A DNA stretch of 64,000 nt from Noviluteimonas gilva (GTDB taxonomy: Bacteria > Pseudomonadota > Gammaproteobacteria > Xanthomonadales > Xanthomonadaceae), in the NCBI RefSeq assembly GCF_009740395.1, contig NZ_WOXT01000001.1:1358872-1422871 (forward strand), read 5' to 3'. How positions within the stretch are numbered: position 1 is the stretch's first letter; every line of letters starts with the position of its first letter. Shown here piece after piece: positions 1 to 9,046 of this stretch. The translations under genes were made by a program, and so were the position numbers. The notes beneath the pieces are model-generated. The model saw nothing but the letters and a program-made list of their open reading frames with translations. It did not search any database and had not been told where the DNA came from.

Positions 1-256
1 CGTTGACCTTGCGCTGTTCGTCCGGGCGTCGCTCTCCGATCGCGAGTAGCGACAGGTCGTGGTTGCCGAGCACGACGACGCTTTGCGCGCGCAGCGAATG
101 CACCAGGCGCAGCGTTTCCAGCGATTGCCCGCCGCGGTTGACCAAATCGCCGCAGAACCACAGTCGATCGGCCGCGGGGTCGAACTTGATGCGCTCGAGC
201 AAGCGCTGCAGCGAGTCGTAGCACCCCTGCAGATCGCCGATGGCCCAGGTCGTCAT
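1..256 (-). CDS. apaH: Diadenosine tetraphosphatase ApaH (5' part only)
   Basis: Symmetrical bis(5'-nucleosyl)-tetraphosphatase, which hydrolyses Ap4A to two ADP in the cytoplasm. Only the first 85 codons lie in the window; the rest runs off the left edge. The visible protein opens [16 protein letters not shown], giving the GD-x-G-C metal site of calcineurin-like phosphatases. It continues with GDLVNRG and [10 protein letters not shown], the second and third metal-binding signatures, all in ApaH order and spacing. The ATG at 256 lies 24 bases after the apaG stop, so it is the last gene seen of the lptD-surA-pdxA-rsmA-apaG-apaH operon, in the E. coli order. Identification is secure; only the 3' end is unknown. 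Confidence 0.95.
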   Translation of the reverse strand, partial: MTTWAIGDLQGCYDSLQRLLERIKFDPAADRLWFCGDLVNRGGQSLETLRLVHSLRAQSVVVLGNHDLSLLAIGERRPDEQRKVN

Positions 257-280
257 TCGCGTCGCATCCGTGCGTCGCCG

Positions 281-664
281 TCAGTGCAGCGTGCGCGGAA
301 TGGTGAGCGTGAACGCCGGGATGGGCGCCGCGAAGCGCGTCCCGTCGTCGGCGAGCATGTCGTAGCTGCCGCGCATCGTGCCCAGGCTCGTTTCCAGTAC
401 CGCGCCGGAGGTGTATTCGAAGTCTTCGCCGGGGCGCAGCCAGGGCTGTTCGCCGACGACGCCTTCGCCCGTCACTTCCTCGATCTTGCCGTTGGCGTCG
501 GTGATCACCCAATGGCGGCCGAGCAGGCGCGCGGGGACCTTGCCGCGATTGCGGATGTGGATGGTGTACGCGAAAACAAAGCGGCCTTCGTCGGGTGCGG
601 ATTCCTCGTCGAGGAATCGGGTGGCGACATCGATGTCGAAGGCGTAATCGGTGGTGCTCGTCAT
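281..664 (-). CDS. apaG: ApaG (Co2+/Mg2+ efflux-associated, DUF525)
   Basis: A 127-residue ApaG/DUF525 protein, the usual length. The family has an FN3-like beta-sandwich fold. In enterobacteria it has been linked to Co/Mg homeostasis, but its biochemical role is still open. The start was set at 664 (MTSTTDYAF...), not at the open reading frame's upstream limit of 760, because the 32 extra residues are Arg/Trp-rich and match rsmA coding sequence in another frame. Family signatures include [38 protein letters not shown] and the glycine-rich MRGSYDML. It lies between rsmA (31 bases upstream) and apaH (24 bases downstream) in the same operon. Confidence 0.95.
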   Translation of the reverse strand: MTSTTDYAFDIDVATRFLDEESAPDEGRFVFAYTIHIRNRGKVPARLLGRHWVITDANGKIEEVTGEGVVGEQPWLRPGEDFEYTSGAVLETSLGTMRGSYDMLADDGTRFAAPIPAFTLTIPRTLH

Positions 665-695
665 GCCGACAGTGTAGCCCGAGCGTCCGTGAATG

Positions 696-1490
696 TTAGG
701 CGGCCGGCAGGTTCGCCAGCCTGATGAAGCCCGCCACGTCCACCTGTTCGGCGCGTGCATCGGGGCGTATACCCGCCGCTTCGATCATCGCCGAATCGGC
801 CACGCCATTCAGTGCGTTGCGCAAGGTCTTGCGGCGCTGGCCGAAGGCCGCGCGCACGACGTGTTCGAAGCGCTTGCGATCGTTCACCGCGATCTGGTCG
901 CGCGGCAGCGGCACCATGCGCACGACCGCCGAATCGACCTTCGGCGGCGGGCGGAACGCACCCGGCGGCACCTTGAACAGCGGCGTGACGCGGCAGTAGG
1001 CCTGCAGCATCACGCTCAGGCGGCCGTAGACCTTGTTGCCCGGCCCGGAGGCCATGCGGTCGACCACTTCCTTCTGCAGCATGAAGTGCATGTCGCGGAT
1101 CACGTCGGCGTGCTCGAGCGCGTGGAAGAGGATCGGCGAGGACAGGTTGTAGGGCAGGTTGCCGACCAGTCGAATCTGCGAATCGCCGGCGAGCGCCGTG
1201 AAATCCACCGACAGCACGTCGGCGTGCACGATCGTGAGTTCGCCGTGCGGCTTCGCCGCTTCGGTCAGCGGCGCGATCAGGTCGCGATCGAATTCGATGA
1301 CGGTGAGCGCGCCGTGGCGATCGAGCAACGGGAAGGTGATCGCGCCCTGGCCCGGGCCGATTTCGACGAGGCGATCGCCGGGTTTCGGATCCACCGCCTG
1401 CACGATCTTCGAGATGATCCCTTTCTCGTGCAGGAAGTGCTGCCCGAGGTGCTTCTTCGCTTCGCGCTGGAAGGTCGGCTTGTCGGTCAT
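696..1490 (-). CDS. rsmA: 16S rRNA (A1518/A1519-N6)-dimethyltransferase RsmA
   Basis: Dimethylates two adjacent adenines near the 3' end of 16S rRNA with S-adenosylmethionine during late 30S assembly. The protein is 264 residues, normal for the family. It starts [20 protein letters not shown], the typical KsgA opening. The SAM motif EIGPGQG is at about 43-49 and the catalytic NLPYNLSSP motif at about 111-119. The C-terminal helical domain includes [13 protein letters not shown]. The ATG at 1490 overlaps the pdxA stop (ATGA), which fixes the start; the open frame extends further upstream only as a pdxA shadow. Translational coupling to pdxA is likely. Confidence 0.97.
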   Translation of the reverse strand: MTDKPTFQREAKKHLGQHFLHEKGIISKIVQAVDPKPGDRLVEIGPGQGAITFPLLDRHGALTVIEFDRDLIAPLTEAAKPHGELTIVHADVLSVDFTALAGDSQIRLVGNLPYNLSSPILFHALEHADVIRDMHFMLQKEVVDRMASGPGNKVYGRLSVMLQAYCRVTPLFKVPPGAFRPPPKVDSAVVRMVPLPRDQIAVNDRKRFEHVVRAAFGQRRKTLRNALNGVADSAMIEAAGIRPDARAEQVDVAGFIRLANLPAA

Positions 1491-2467
1491 GCGGTTTCCT
1501 TCGCGCGCGCCAGGCGCGCGCAGGTCTCGACGGCGGCGAACAGGCTCGACGGATCGGCGATGCCGCGTCCCGCGAGATCCAGTGCCGTACCGTGGTCCAC
1601 CGCAACGCGCGGATAGGGCAGGCCGAGGGTGAGGTTGACCGCTTGCTCGAAGCCGCTGAACTTCAGCACCGGCAATCCCTGGTCGTGGTACATCGCAAGC
1701 ACGGCGTCGTAGTCGCGCAGTTTCGCGGGCAGGAATGCGGTGTCGGCGGGCAGCGGGCCGTCGAGCACCATGCCTTGTTGGCGCAATGCGTGGAGCACCG
1801 GCGCGATCGTGTCGATTTCCTCGCGACCCAGGTGACCGTCTTCGCCCGCATGCGGGTTCAGGCCGAGCACGGCGATGCGCGGGTGCGCGATGCCGAAGTC
1901 CAGGCGCATCGCGCGATGCAGGATGCGCAGCGTGCGTTCCAGGCCATCGCGCGTGATCGCATCGGGCACCGCGCGCAGCGGCAGGTGCGTGGTGGCGAGC
2001 GCGACGCGCACGGTTGGATTGGCGAGCATCATCACCACATCGCAACCGGCTTGCCGTGCGAGCAGCTCGGTCGTGCCGGTGTAGGCGATGCCGCCTGCGT
2101 TGATCGTGGCCTTGTGCACCGGGCCGGTGACCAGGCCGTCGAACGTGCCGTCGAGGCAATGCTGCGCGCCGACGTGCAGCGCTTCGATCACCGCCTGCGC
2201 GTTGCGCGGATCGGCGTGGCCGAATGCGACGGGCGCGACATTGGGCATCGGGTGGACGACGACATCGCCCGGTTGTTCGGCGCGCGCGCCCGGGGCGAGC
2301 ACGCGCAAGGGAAGGCCGAGGGCATCGGCGGCCGCCTGCAAGGTGGCCGGATCGGCGAAAACCGCGAGCGTGCAATCCGTCCGCGGCGTCTGCGCGAGGC
2401 GCGCGCAGAGCTCGGGGCCGATGCCGGCCGGCTCGCCCGGCACCAGCGCCAGCCGCGGCAGCGTCAC
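1487..2467 (-). CDS. pdxA: 4-hydroxythreonine-4-phosphate dehydrogenase PdxA
   Basis: Oxidises 4-phosphohydroxy-L-threonine in the DXP-dependent pyridoxal phosphate pathway; the enzyme is a metal- and NAD-dependent cytosolic homodimer. It has 326 residues from a GTG at 2467, one base after the surA stop. An upstream start is possible in the open frame, but the added residues are low-complexity surA antisense. Family blocks are LALVPGEPAGIGPEL, VTGPVHKATINAGG, TTHLPLR (His 161), LNPHAGEDGHLGREE, YHDQGLPVLKF (His 261) and VDHGTALDLAGRG. The first of the three metal-ligand histidines known from E. coli PdxA (TGHTE) is Thr 132 here (TGTTE). Two of the three ligands are therefore kept. Confidence 0.94.
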   Translation of the reverse strand: MTLPRLALVPGEPAGIGPELCARLAQTPRTDCTLAVFADPATLQAAADALGLPLRVLAPGARAEQPGDVVVHPMPNVAPVAFGHADPRNAQAVIEALHVGAQHCLDGTFDGLVTGPVHKATINAGGIAYTGTTELLARQAGCDVVMMLANPTVRVALATTHLPLRAVPDAITRDGLERTLRILHRAMRLDFGIAHPRIAVLGLNPHAGEDGHLGREEIDTIAPVLHALRQQGMVLDGPLPADTAFLPAKLRDYDAVLAMYHDQGLPVLKFSGFEQAVNLTLGLPYPRVAVDHGTALDLAGRGIADPSSLFAAVETCARLARAKETA

Positions 2468-2468
2468 G

Positions 2469-3872
2469 TCAGCCGCCGTTGGCGGGCGGCGGCGTCGGCA
2501 CCTGGGCGGGCGTCGCTTCGGCAGGCGCGGCACCCGGGGCCGGCGGCTGCGCCGGCTGGTCGCCGGTGGCGGCGGGCGCCAGGCGCAGTTCGACGAACGC
2601 TTCGCCGCGCATCTCGCGCAGGAAGCGGTTGTATTCGTCCTCGAGCTTGCGGCGACCGATCGCTTCGCGCATCTGCGTGCGCTGGCTCTGGTTGGTGCTG
2701 CCCTGGCGCGTGCCGACGCGCTGCACGATGTGGAAACCGGCATCGGTGCGGAACGGCTTGGACACGCCGCCATCGGCGAGCGCGGCGATCTGGCTGCCGA
2801 AGGTCGGACCGAAGCGATCGGACGGGAACCAGCCGAGGTCGCCGCCCTGTGCCTTGGTCAGGTCGTCTTCCGAATCGCTCTTGGCGAGCCCTTCGAAATC
2901 CGCGCCGCCGGCCAGGCGCGCGGACAAGGTTTCGATCTTCTGGCGCGCGGCGGATTCGGGATGCGAATCGTCGATGCGCGCGAGGATGTGGCGCGCGTGG
3001 AATTCGGTGACGGGCGTGCCTTCGCCGGTGGCGTCGCGCTGCTCGACCAGCTTCACCAGCTGGAAGCCGCTCGGGCCACGGATCGGGCCGATGACCTGGC
3101 CGACCTGCATCGAACGAATCACGTTGGCGAAGGTCGGCGGGATTTCATCCAGCCCGCGCCAGCCCAGGTCGCCGCCTTCCAGCGCGTTGGGCGCGTCGGA
3201 GTAGCGCACCGAAGCCGCGGCGAAATCCATCTCGCCCTTGTCGATCAGCGCCTTGACGCCTTCGATCTTCTTCTGGCCCGTCGCGATCTGCTCGGCCGTC
3301 GCGCCGTCGGGCAGCGCCACCAGCAGGTTGGCGAGGTGGTACTGCGTGTTGTTGGCCTGCGCGGCGACGGCGGCGTCGACTTCCGCTTCGCTGATCGACA
3401 CGCGGCCCTGCGCGAAGCTCTGGCGCAGCTGCTGGATCATGATTTCGTCGCGGATCGAGCGGCGGAATTCTTCCCACGTCTGCGACTGCGTGACCTGCGC
3501 GCGCAGCTGGTCGACCGTGATGTTGTTGCCTTCGGCGATGCGGCCGAGGGCGCCGTCGATGTCCTGGTCGCTGACCTTGATGCCCGAATCGGCGGCACGC
3601 TTGGTCTGCAACTTGTTGAGGATCAGGCGCTCGAGGACCTGGCGCTCGAGCACGTCCTGCGGCGGCAACTGGTCCGGGCGGTCGGTGTACTGGCCCTTGA
3701 TGTTGGCCACCGCGTGGTCGAGCTCGCTCTTGAGCACGACGTCTTCCTCGACGACCGCGACCGGCCGATCGATCGGCACCAGCGACTGCGCATACGCGAA
3801 AGGCGCCAGCGCAAGCGCGACGGCGAAGACACCGGCCAGACGACGGCCGGCGGAAAGAAACGTTTGGGTCAT
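2469..3872 (-). CDS. surA: Periplasmic chaperone / peptidyl-prolyl isomerase SurA
   Basis: Periplasmic chaperone that escorts unfolded outer-membrane beta-barrel proteins to the BAM complex. It has 467 residues. A Sec signal peptide ends at about AYAQ-SL. An N-terminal chaperone domain follows (VDRPVAVVEEDVVLKSELD-type opening). Two parvulin (PpiC) domains lie at about 175-285 and 290-395, both carrying the GGDLGW signature. The tail is unusually Pro/Ala-rich over the last 35 residues (PAPGAAPAEATPAQVPTPPP). The start overlaps the lptD stop (ATGA at 3869-3872), as in the conserved lptD-surA pair, so the chaperone is made with one of its major clients. Confidence 0.96.
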   Translation of the reverse strand: MTQTFLSAGRRLAGVFAVALALAPFAYAQSLVPIDRPVAVVEEDVVLKSELDHAVANIKGQYTDRPDQLPPQDVLERQVLERLILNKLQTKRAADSGIKVSDQDIDGALGRIAEGNNITVDQLRAQVTQSQTWEEFRRSIRDEIMIQQLRQSFAQGRVSISEAEVDAAVAAQANNTQYHLANLLVALPDGATAEQIATGQKKIEGVKALIDKGEMDFAAASVRYSDAPNALEGGDLGWRGLDEIPPTFANVIRSMQVGQVIGPIRGPSGFQLVKLVEQRDATGEGTPVTEFHARHILARIDDSHPESAARQKIETLSARLAGGADFEGLAKSDSEDDLTKAQGGDLGWFPSDRFGPTFGSQIAALADGGVSKPFRTDAGFHIVQRVGTRQGSTNQSQRTQMREAIGRRKLEDEYNRFLREMRGEAFVELRLAPAATGDQPAQPPAPGAAPAEATPAQVPTPPPANGG

Positions 3873-6238
3873 GGCGTGGGATCCGGGTCGTCAGGGGGCT
3901 GGCCAACGGCGGTTTCCGGCGGCACCAGGTACAGATCGCCGCGATTGTAGCCAAGGATGGCCCTGCGCAGCGTCTTGCGGGTGTCCTGGCCGGCCGAGCC
4001 GAGGCCTTTGAGTTCGATCTCCAGCAGGATGCCGCGGCTGAGATCGCCTTCGCGATTGTGCACGTACCGCCGCCCCACAAGCCGAACGGCGATGCAACAG
4101 CTGTCCCACTGGACGCCGAGGATCTGCTCCAGCGGCTTGCTGTCGGCGATGGAGTAGTAATGCCGGCCGACCACGCTCCAGGTGGGGTTGATCGGGTACA
4201 GGAAGGAGAAGTCGGCCTGTTCGGAGACGTCGCGGCGGAAGCGGTAGGCCAGGTTGACGATGCCGTCGTCGGGCAGCATGTAGCGGCCGCGCACGCTCAG
4301 CAGGTCCTTCTCGCGTTCCTTCGGGTTCCACTGGTAGGAAGCGCCGAGGTTCCAGCGGTCGCTCGGCGCCCAGCCCACGTCCGCGACCCAGGCCGAGCGG
4401 CCCTGTTCGATCGGGCGTTCCCGGGGCAGCACGACGCGCGAGTCGTCGAAATACCGGATCTGGCCGATGCTCGCCGACAAACGCTCCTTGCCGTCGGCTT
4501 CGCGCAGCAGGCGCGTGGTGAGGGCGAGCGTCAGCTGGTTCGCATCCGCCTGCCGGTCCGCGCCGGAGTAGCGGTTGTCGCGGAACAGCTGGCCCCAGCT
4601 GAAGGTGAGCGCGCCGGTGTCGAAGACCGGCAGGTCGTCCTGGTTGCGATACGGCGCGTTGAGATAGAACAGGCGCGGCTCGAGCGTGTGCAGGTACGGG
4701 CGCCCGTCGATGGTGGTCGCGCGGTCGAAGTACAGGCCCGTGTCGATGCTGCCGATCGGCACGCTGCGCGTGGGCGAACGCGCCACGCGCGTGGCGGCGG
4801 CGTAGTCGCGGTCGACCTGGTAGGCGGTGTAGCGCCACGCGAGCGTCGGCTTGAAGAACCAGCTCGCGCCTTCCAGCGGCAGCGAGATGTAGGGTTTGAC
4901 GTCCAGGCGCGAGCCACCGCCCGAACCGAACTGGCGCGGCACGCCCGGCCGCGCCGGCTGCGAAACGAAGGCCGCATCCTTCTGGAAGCGCACCGCGGAG
5001 GCTTCCACGCCGATGTCGAAGATCGTGTCGCGCCACTGGTAGGTCGCGTAGGCGCGCGGCACGCGGTCGAAGGGCAGGCTGGATTCGCTCAGCGTGTAGT
5101 CGGCGAGCTGGTAGGTGTCGGCCATCAGGCCCGCGGTCCAGTTGCGCCCGCGGCCGTAGATGCCCACGTCGCTGTGCGCGTTGTACACCGCGATGCCCTG
5201 GATCGAGTTGTTGAAATCCTCGAAATAGCGCGGATCGCTGATGTGCATGATGTTGGCGCGCGTTTGCCAGTTGCGCGACAGGTTGCGGTAGCCGTTGACC
5301 GCGAAATACCCGCGCGAGCCGAAGCCCGGCTCGTCCTCGCGCAGCTTGTCGTTGGGCATGTAGGCGCCGGAGATCGTCGCCATGCCGGTTTCGTGCAGGT
5401 AGCGGAACTCGGCGCCGAGCATCGACCCGCGGTCGGTCATGATCCGCGGGTACAGCGTCATGTCGTAGTTCGGCGCCAGGTTGATGTAGATCGGCTGCTT
5501 GTAGTCCAGGCCGTTGCGGTCGGAATTGGACAGCGACGGGAACAGCAGGCCCGTGCGGCGGCGATCGTCGATCGGGAACATGAACCACGGCACGTACAAC
5601 ACCGGCACCCTGCCCACGCGCAGGATCGCGTGGTGCGCGGTGGCGAAGCCTTCCTCGGAATCCACGTCGATGCGGTCGGCGCGCAATTCCCAGTGGCGGT
5701 CGTTGGGATCGCAGGTCGAATACGTGGAGTCGTGCAGCACCGCCTGCTGGCCGTGCATGTCGATCTCCGACGACTCGCCGTTGCCGCGGCGCGAGACCAG
5801 CTGGTACTTCAGGTCCTGGATCTTGTGTTCGTCGAGCGCCTGGTTGCCTTCGGCGTGTTCCGCCGTCAGGCGCATCGAGGCGTCCTGGTAGCGGATGTTG
5901 CCCTCGGCGATGTAGCGCTGCGTGTCGCTGTCGTATTGCAGGCGGTCTGCGCCCAGGAACTGGTCGCCGCGGCGCAGCGCGACGTTGCCTTCGAACTCCG
6001 GCGCGACATCCGTGCCCGACAGCGTGTCGCCTTCGATGTCCGTCGGCTGGGCGGCGCGGTTGCCGATGTTGATGCCGGTGGCGGGCACGTCGTCGAACGG
6101 CGCGATCGCGTCGCGCACCGGGCACAGCGAGAAATCGAGCGGCATGTCCTCCGTCGACTGCGCCCAGGCCTGCGCGGAGAGCGACAAACCGATGCACAGG
6201 GCGAGGGTGGACGGACGGAGGCTGGGTCGCACGGACAT
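3869..6238 (-). CDS. lptD: LPS-assembly outer-membrane protein LptD
   Basis: Beta-barrel protein that, with LptE, inserts lipopolysaccharide into the outer leaflet of the outer membrane. From the ATG at 6238 it is 789 residues, with signal peptide MSVRPSLRPSTLALCIGL ending near AWAQ. In-frame ATGs at 6316 and 6277 would add an Arg-rich extension and are less likely. An N-terminal OstA/LptA-like domain precedes a 26-strand barrel rich in alternating aromatic strands. The cysteines of the interdomain disulfides are present: one just after the signal (DFSLCP, Cys 39), one in the periplasmic domain (STCDPNDRHW) and the adjacent pair WDSCC near the C-terminus. It heads the operon, divergent from msrB. 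Confidence 0.95.
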   Translation of the reverse strand: MSVRPSLRPSTLALCIGLSLSAQAWAQSTEDMPLDFSLCPVRDAIAPFDDVPATGINIGNRAAQPTDIEGDTLSGTDVAPEFEGNVALRRGDQFLGADRLQYDSDTQRYIAEGNIRYQDASMRLTAEHAEGNQALDEHKIQDLKYQLVSRRGNGESSEIDMHGQQAVLHDSTYSTCDPNDRHWELRADRIDVDSEEGFATAHHAILRVGRVPVLYVPWFMFPIDDRRRTGLLFPSLSNSDRNGLDYKQPIYINLAPNYDMTLYPRIMTDRGSMLGAEFRYLHETGMATISGAYMPNDKLREDEPGFGSRGYFAVNGYRNLSRNWQTRANIMHISDPRYFEDFNNSIQGIAVYNAHSDVGIYGRGRNWTAGLMADTYQLADYTLSESSLPFDRVPRAYATYQWRDTIFDIGVEASAVRFQKDAAFVSQPARPGVPRQFGSGGGSRLDVKPYISLPLEGASWFFKPTLAWRYTAYQVDRDYAAATRVARSPTRSVPIGSIDTGLYFDRATTIDGRPYLHTLEPRLFYLNAPYRNQDDLPVFDTGALTFSWGQLFRDNRYSGADRQADANQLTLALTTRLLREADGKERLSASIGQIRYFDDSRVVLPRERPIEQGRSAWVADVGWAPSDRWNLGASYQWNPKEREKDLLSVRGRYMLPDDGIVNLAYRFRRDVSEQADFSFLYPINPTWSVVGRHYYSIADSKPLEQILGVQWDSCCIAVRLVGRRYVHNREGDLSRGILLEIELKGLGSAGQDTRKTLRRAILGYNRGDLYLVPPETAVGQPPDDPDPTP

Positions 6239-6438
6239 CCCGGTCGTTGCGTTGAGTCGGCGGGCAGGATGCCGCATGGCCCCGGAACGGGCAATGCACG
6301 CATCCCTCCGCGCCATCGCAGCGTATCTGTTCGTGCAGGCCGAAAAAGCCTCCGCACCGTTTCACTTCCCCTGAACACCCCGCGAGCGCGCAGCCGCCAC
6401 ACTCTGCGCGAGCCTCGCCTGTACCGATGAGGAATTCC

Positions 6439-6870
6439 ATGGACAAGACCGCCCCGAACACCCATCCGACCGCTCGGAGCGATGCGCAGTGGCGCGAGCA
6501 GCTCACGCCGGAGCAGTACGCGGTGTGCCGCTGCGCGGGGACCGAGCGCGCCTTCACGGGCAAGTACTGGGACCACAAGGCAGACGGCGTCTATACGTGC
6601 GTGGCCTGCGGCACGCCCTTGTTCCTTTCCGAAGCCAAGTACGACTCCGGCAGTGGCTGGCCGAGTTATTTCGAGCCCGTCTCGCCGAGCGCGGTGACCG
6701 AACACGTCGACGATGGCCACGGCATGCGCCGCGTCGAAGTCCGCTGCGCGAGTTGCGAATCGCACCTGGGCCACGTCTTCCCCGACGGCCCGCCACCCAC
6801 CGGCCTGCGCTACTGCATCAATTCGGCCGCGCTGGATTTCCACCCCGTGTCCGAGGTCGGCGGGGGCTAA
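6439..6870 (+). CDS. msrB: Peptide methionine-(R)-S-oxide reductase MsrB
   Basis: Reduces the R epimer of methionine sulfoxide in oxidised proteins, using thioredoxin. It has 143 residues from the ATG at 6439, preceded by GAGGA six bases upstream; this favours it over the in-frame ATG at 6427. The zinc site is formed by CVACG (Cys 54, 57) and CASC (Cys 103, 106). The catalytic motif RYCINSAAL has Cys 126. Other family motifs are SGSGWPSY and GHVFPDGP. There is no signal peptide, so it is cytosolic. Its last four bases (CTAA) overlap the stop of the convergent deacetylase gene. Confidence 0.96.
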   Translation: MDKTAPNTHPTARSDAQWREQLTPEQYAVCRCAGTERAFTGKYWDHKADGVYTCVACGTPLFLSEAKYDSGSGWPSYFEPVSPSAVTEHVDDGHGMRRVEVRCASCESHLGHVFPDGPPPTGLRYCINSAALDFHPVSEVGGG

Positions 6871-7790
6871 GCCGGCTGGAGCCCCGACAGCGCCGCCACG
6901 TGCGCGACGCTGCATTCGGCGAGCGCCTGCAGGTCGTATCCGCCTTCGAGCATCGAGAGCATCCGGCCGCCCGCGTGGCGGCCGGCGATCGTCGCGAGTT
7001 GGTTGGTGAGCCAGGCGTAATCGTCCGCCTGCAGTTGCAACTGCGCGAGCGGGTCGCGCCAGTGCCCGTCGAAGCCGGCGGAGACGATCACCAACTGCGG
7101 GCGGAAATCTTCGAGCGCGGGCAGCAGGCGATCGCGCCACGCCGCGCGGAAGCGATCGCTGCCCGACCCCGGCGGCAACGGTGCATTGAAGATGTTCCCG
7201 TCGCCGCGCTCCTCGAGGTAACCCGTGTCGGGATACAGCGGCGACTGATGCGAACTCAGGTACAGCACGCGCGTGTCGTGTTCGAAGATCGCCTGCGTGC
7301 CGTTGCCGTGGTGCACGTCGAAATCGATGATCGCCACGCGTTCGAGCTTGCCGTGTTCGATCGCGTGCGCGGCGGCGACGGCCGCGCTGTTGAACAGGCA
7401 GAAGCCCATCGCCACGTCGCCGGTCGCGTGGTGGCCCGGCGGACGCACCGCGCAGAACGCGCGCTTGGCATCGCCGTGCAACACCGCCTCCGTCGCAGCC
7501 ACGGCGGCGCCGGCCGCGCGCAACGCGGCTTCGGCGGACGCGGGCGACAGCACGGTGTCGGGATCCAGGTGCACGCGCGAGGTCGGCTGCGTGTCGAGCA
7601 CGGTCGACAACAATTCGGGTGTATGCACGCGCAGCAATTGGCCGCGCGTGGCGCGCGGTGCCTCATGCCAGTCGAGCGTGGGAAATGCGGCGTGCAGCGC
7701 GTCGAGCACGGCGCGCAGGCGTTCGGGGCGTTCGGCATGGCCCGGGCCGGTGTCGTGCGCCAGGCACGCCGGGTGGGTCCACGCCTGCAT
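6867..7790 (-). CDS. Histone deacetylase family amidohydrolase
   Basis: Zinc-dependent deacetylase of the class II HDAC/acetylpolyamine amidohydrolase/AcuC superfamily; the substrate in bacteria may be an acetylated protein, polyamine or small molecule. It has 307 residues. Active-site blocks are PPGHHATGD (His 120, 121), [11 protein letters not shown] (Asp 156, 158; His 160, 161), [11 protein letters not shown] and the transition-state tyrosine in [11 protein letters not shown]. The ATG at 7790 shares one base with the stop of the upstream cobalamin adenosyltransferase gene (TGATG), indicating one transcript; long upstream in-frame extensions are shadows. All catalytic residues appear intact. 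The exact substrate cannot be inferred. Confidence 0.92.
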   Translation of the reverse strand: MQAWTHPACLAHDTGPGHAERPERLRAVLDALHAAFPTLDWHEAPRATRGQLLRVHTPELLSTVLDTQPTSRVHLDPDTVLSPASAEAALRAAGAAVAATEAVLHGDAKRAFCAVRPPGHHATGDVAMGFCLFNSAAVAAAHAIEHGKLERVAIIDFDVHHGNGTQAIFEHDTRVLYLSSHQSPLYPDTGYLEERGDGNIFNAPLPPGSGSDRFRAAWRDRLLPALEDFRPQLVIVSAGFDGHWRDPLAQLQLQADDYAWLTNQLATIAGRHAGGRMLSMLEGGYDLQALAECSVAHVAALSGLQPA

Positions 7791-8353
7791 CACTTGCGGC
7801 GCTCGTGTTTCCAGAGGACTTCGCCGTGGCCCGAATCGCGCGCGAGCACGCGCGCAATCACGAACAACAGGTCGGACAAGCGATTGAGGTAACGGATCGC
7901 CTCGGGGCGCACGGCGTCGTGGCGCGCGAGCGTCACCGTTTCGCGTTCGGCGCGACGCACGATGGTGCGTGCGAGATGGCAACGCGCCGCGGCTTCGCCA
8001 CCGCCGGGCAGGATGAAATCCTTCAGCGGCGGCAGCGGATCGTTGAAGGCGTCGAGGTGTTTTTCGAGCGCATCGACGTCGCTTTCCTGGATCGCCGCAT
8101 GCCCCGGGATGCACAGCTCGCCGCCGAGGTCGAACAACTGGTGCTGGATCGTCGTGAGCAGCGTGGCGATGGCCTCGCCCTGCGGCGCCGGCAGGGGCGA
8201 TGCGAGCAACAGGCCGATCGCGGAGTTGGCTTCATCGACGGTGCCGTAGGCCGCAACGCGCGCCGAATCCTTCGCAACGCGCGTGCCGTCGCCGAGACCG
8301 GTCGTGCCGTCGTCGCCGGTCTTCGTGTAGATCTTGCTGAGGCGATTGCCCAT
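7790..8353 (-). CDS. Cob(I)alamin adenosyltransferase, PduO type
   Basis: Transfers adenosyl from ATP to cob(I)alamin to make coenzyme B12. It has 187 residues and belongs to the PduO/ATR family, not BtuR/CobA. N-terminal ATP-binding segment: IYTKTGDDGTTGLGDG at about 8-23. YGTVDEANSAIG follows at about 36-47. The trimer and active-site motif FILPGGGEAAARCHLART comes next, with RRAER and RYLNRLSDLLFV in the C-terminal helices. It is a clean match from end to end. It sits between a small membrane protein (36 bases upstream) and the deacetylase (overlapping). No B12 biosynthesis genes are nearby, so it probably serves salvage of imported corrinoids. Confidence 0.95.
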   Translation of the reverse strand: MGNRLSKIYTKTGDDGTTGLGDGTRVAKDSARVAAYGTVDEANSAIGLLLASPLPAPQGEAIATLLTTIQHQLFDLGGELCIPGHAAIQESDVDALEKHLDAFNDPLPPLKDFILPGGGEAAARCHLARTIVRRAERETVTLARHDAVRPEAIRYLNRLSDLLFVIARVLARDSGHGEVLWKHERRK

Positions 8354-8389
8354 TGAACTGACGTACTCGCTACGAGCCGTCGCGGGCGG

Positions 8390-8977
8390 TCAAACCGTCT
8401 GCGCGTGCAGCGCTGGCACGTGGCGGCGCAACAGCGCGAACCCGCCGAACAGCAGCGCCGAATAGAACAGCGTGCCGAGCACCGTCCACTGGAAGAACGG
8501 TAGTGCCTGCACGTAGCAGGGGAGGATCCCCGTCGTGCACGCGGGGTAGCCCGGCACCATCTGCGCCGTCAGCCACACGCCGAAGTTGCTGACCAGGAAG
8601 AACAGCACCGAGCCGGCCAGCGAATAGCCGAGCACGCGCGCGCCGGTCACCTTGCCCCGCAATCCGAAGCCCATCAGCGTGGTGAGCACGATGCAGGCGT
8701 AGACGATCCAGAAGCTCGGCGTGGAGAAGTAGTCGGCGTAGGAGCCGCCCATCTTCTGCGCGAGCACCAGGTCGGAGACGAACATGCCGGCCAGCGGCAC
8801 GAGGATGGCCCACTTGCGCGCGGCGAAATAGGCGCCGCCGAACAGCGCGATGGCCTCGACCGGCGAGAAATTCGGCGGATGCGGCAACAGGCGCGTCAGC
8901 GCGGCGATCAGGATCAGGCCGGCCAGGGCGATGGGACCGGGCGCGATGGCGGCGGAAGTCGAAGGCTCGCGATTCAT
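8390..8977 (-). CDS. Small polytopic membrane protein, DUF6580-like
   Basis: A 195-residue integral membrane protein with about six hydrophobic segments, starting at MNREPSTSAA (8977) after trimming 12 residues of the open frame. The segment PHPPNFSPVEAIALFGGAYF at about 32-51 is typical of what I recall as DUF6580, a putative transport family that resembles ECF S-components in size and layout. Cysteines occur at about 95 and in an extracytoplasmic loop (YPACTTGILPCY). It precedes the cobalamin adenosyltransferase by 36 bases on the same strand. Solitary S-component-like BtuM proteins of proteobacteria import B12 and can be encoded beside adenosyltransferases, so a corrinoid-uptake role is plausible but unproven. 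The family name is from memory. Confidence 0.7.
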   Translation of the reverse strand: MNREPSTSAAIAPGPIALAGLILIAALTRLLPHPPNFSPVEAIALFGGAYFAARKWAILVPLAGMFVSDLVLAQKMGGSYADYFSTPSFWIVYACIVLTTLMGFGLRGKVTGARVLGYSLAGSVLFFLVSNFGVWLTAQMVPGYPACTTGILPCYVQALPFFQWTVLGTLFYSALLFGGFALLRRHVPALHAQTV

Positions 8978-9046
8978 GCGTGACGGGCGATGGAGCGGAT
9001 GGACCGTTAGCATACTCCACCCGACTCCACGGACCGGTCACGCCCC

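Noticed and set aside
4058..6430. 790-codon open frame on the plus strand
   Set aside because: Exactly antisense to lptD; the product is Val/Arg/His-rich low-complexity sequence, the usual shadow of a GC-rich gene.
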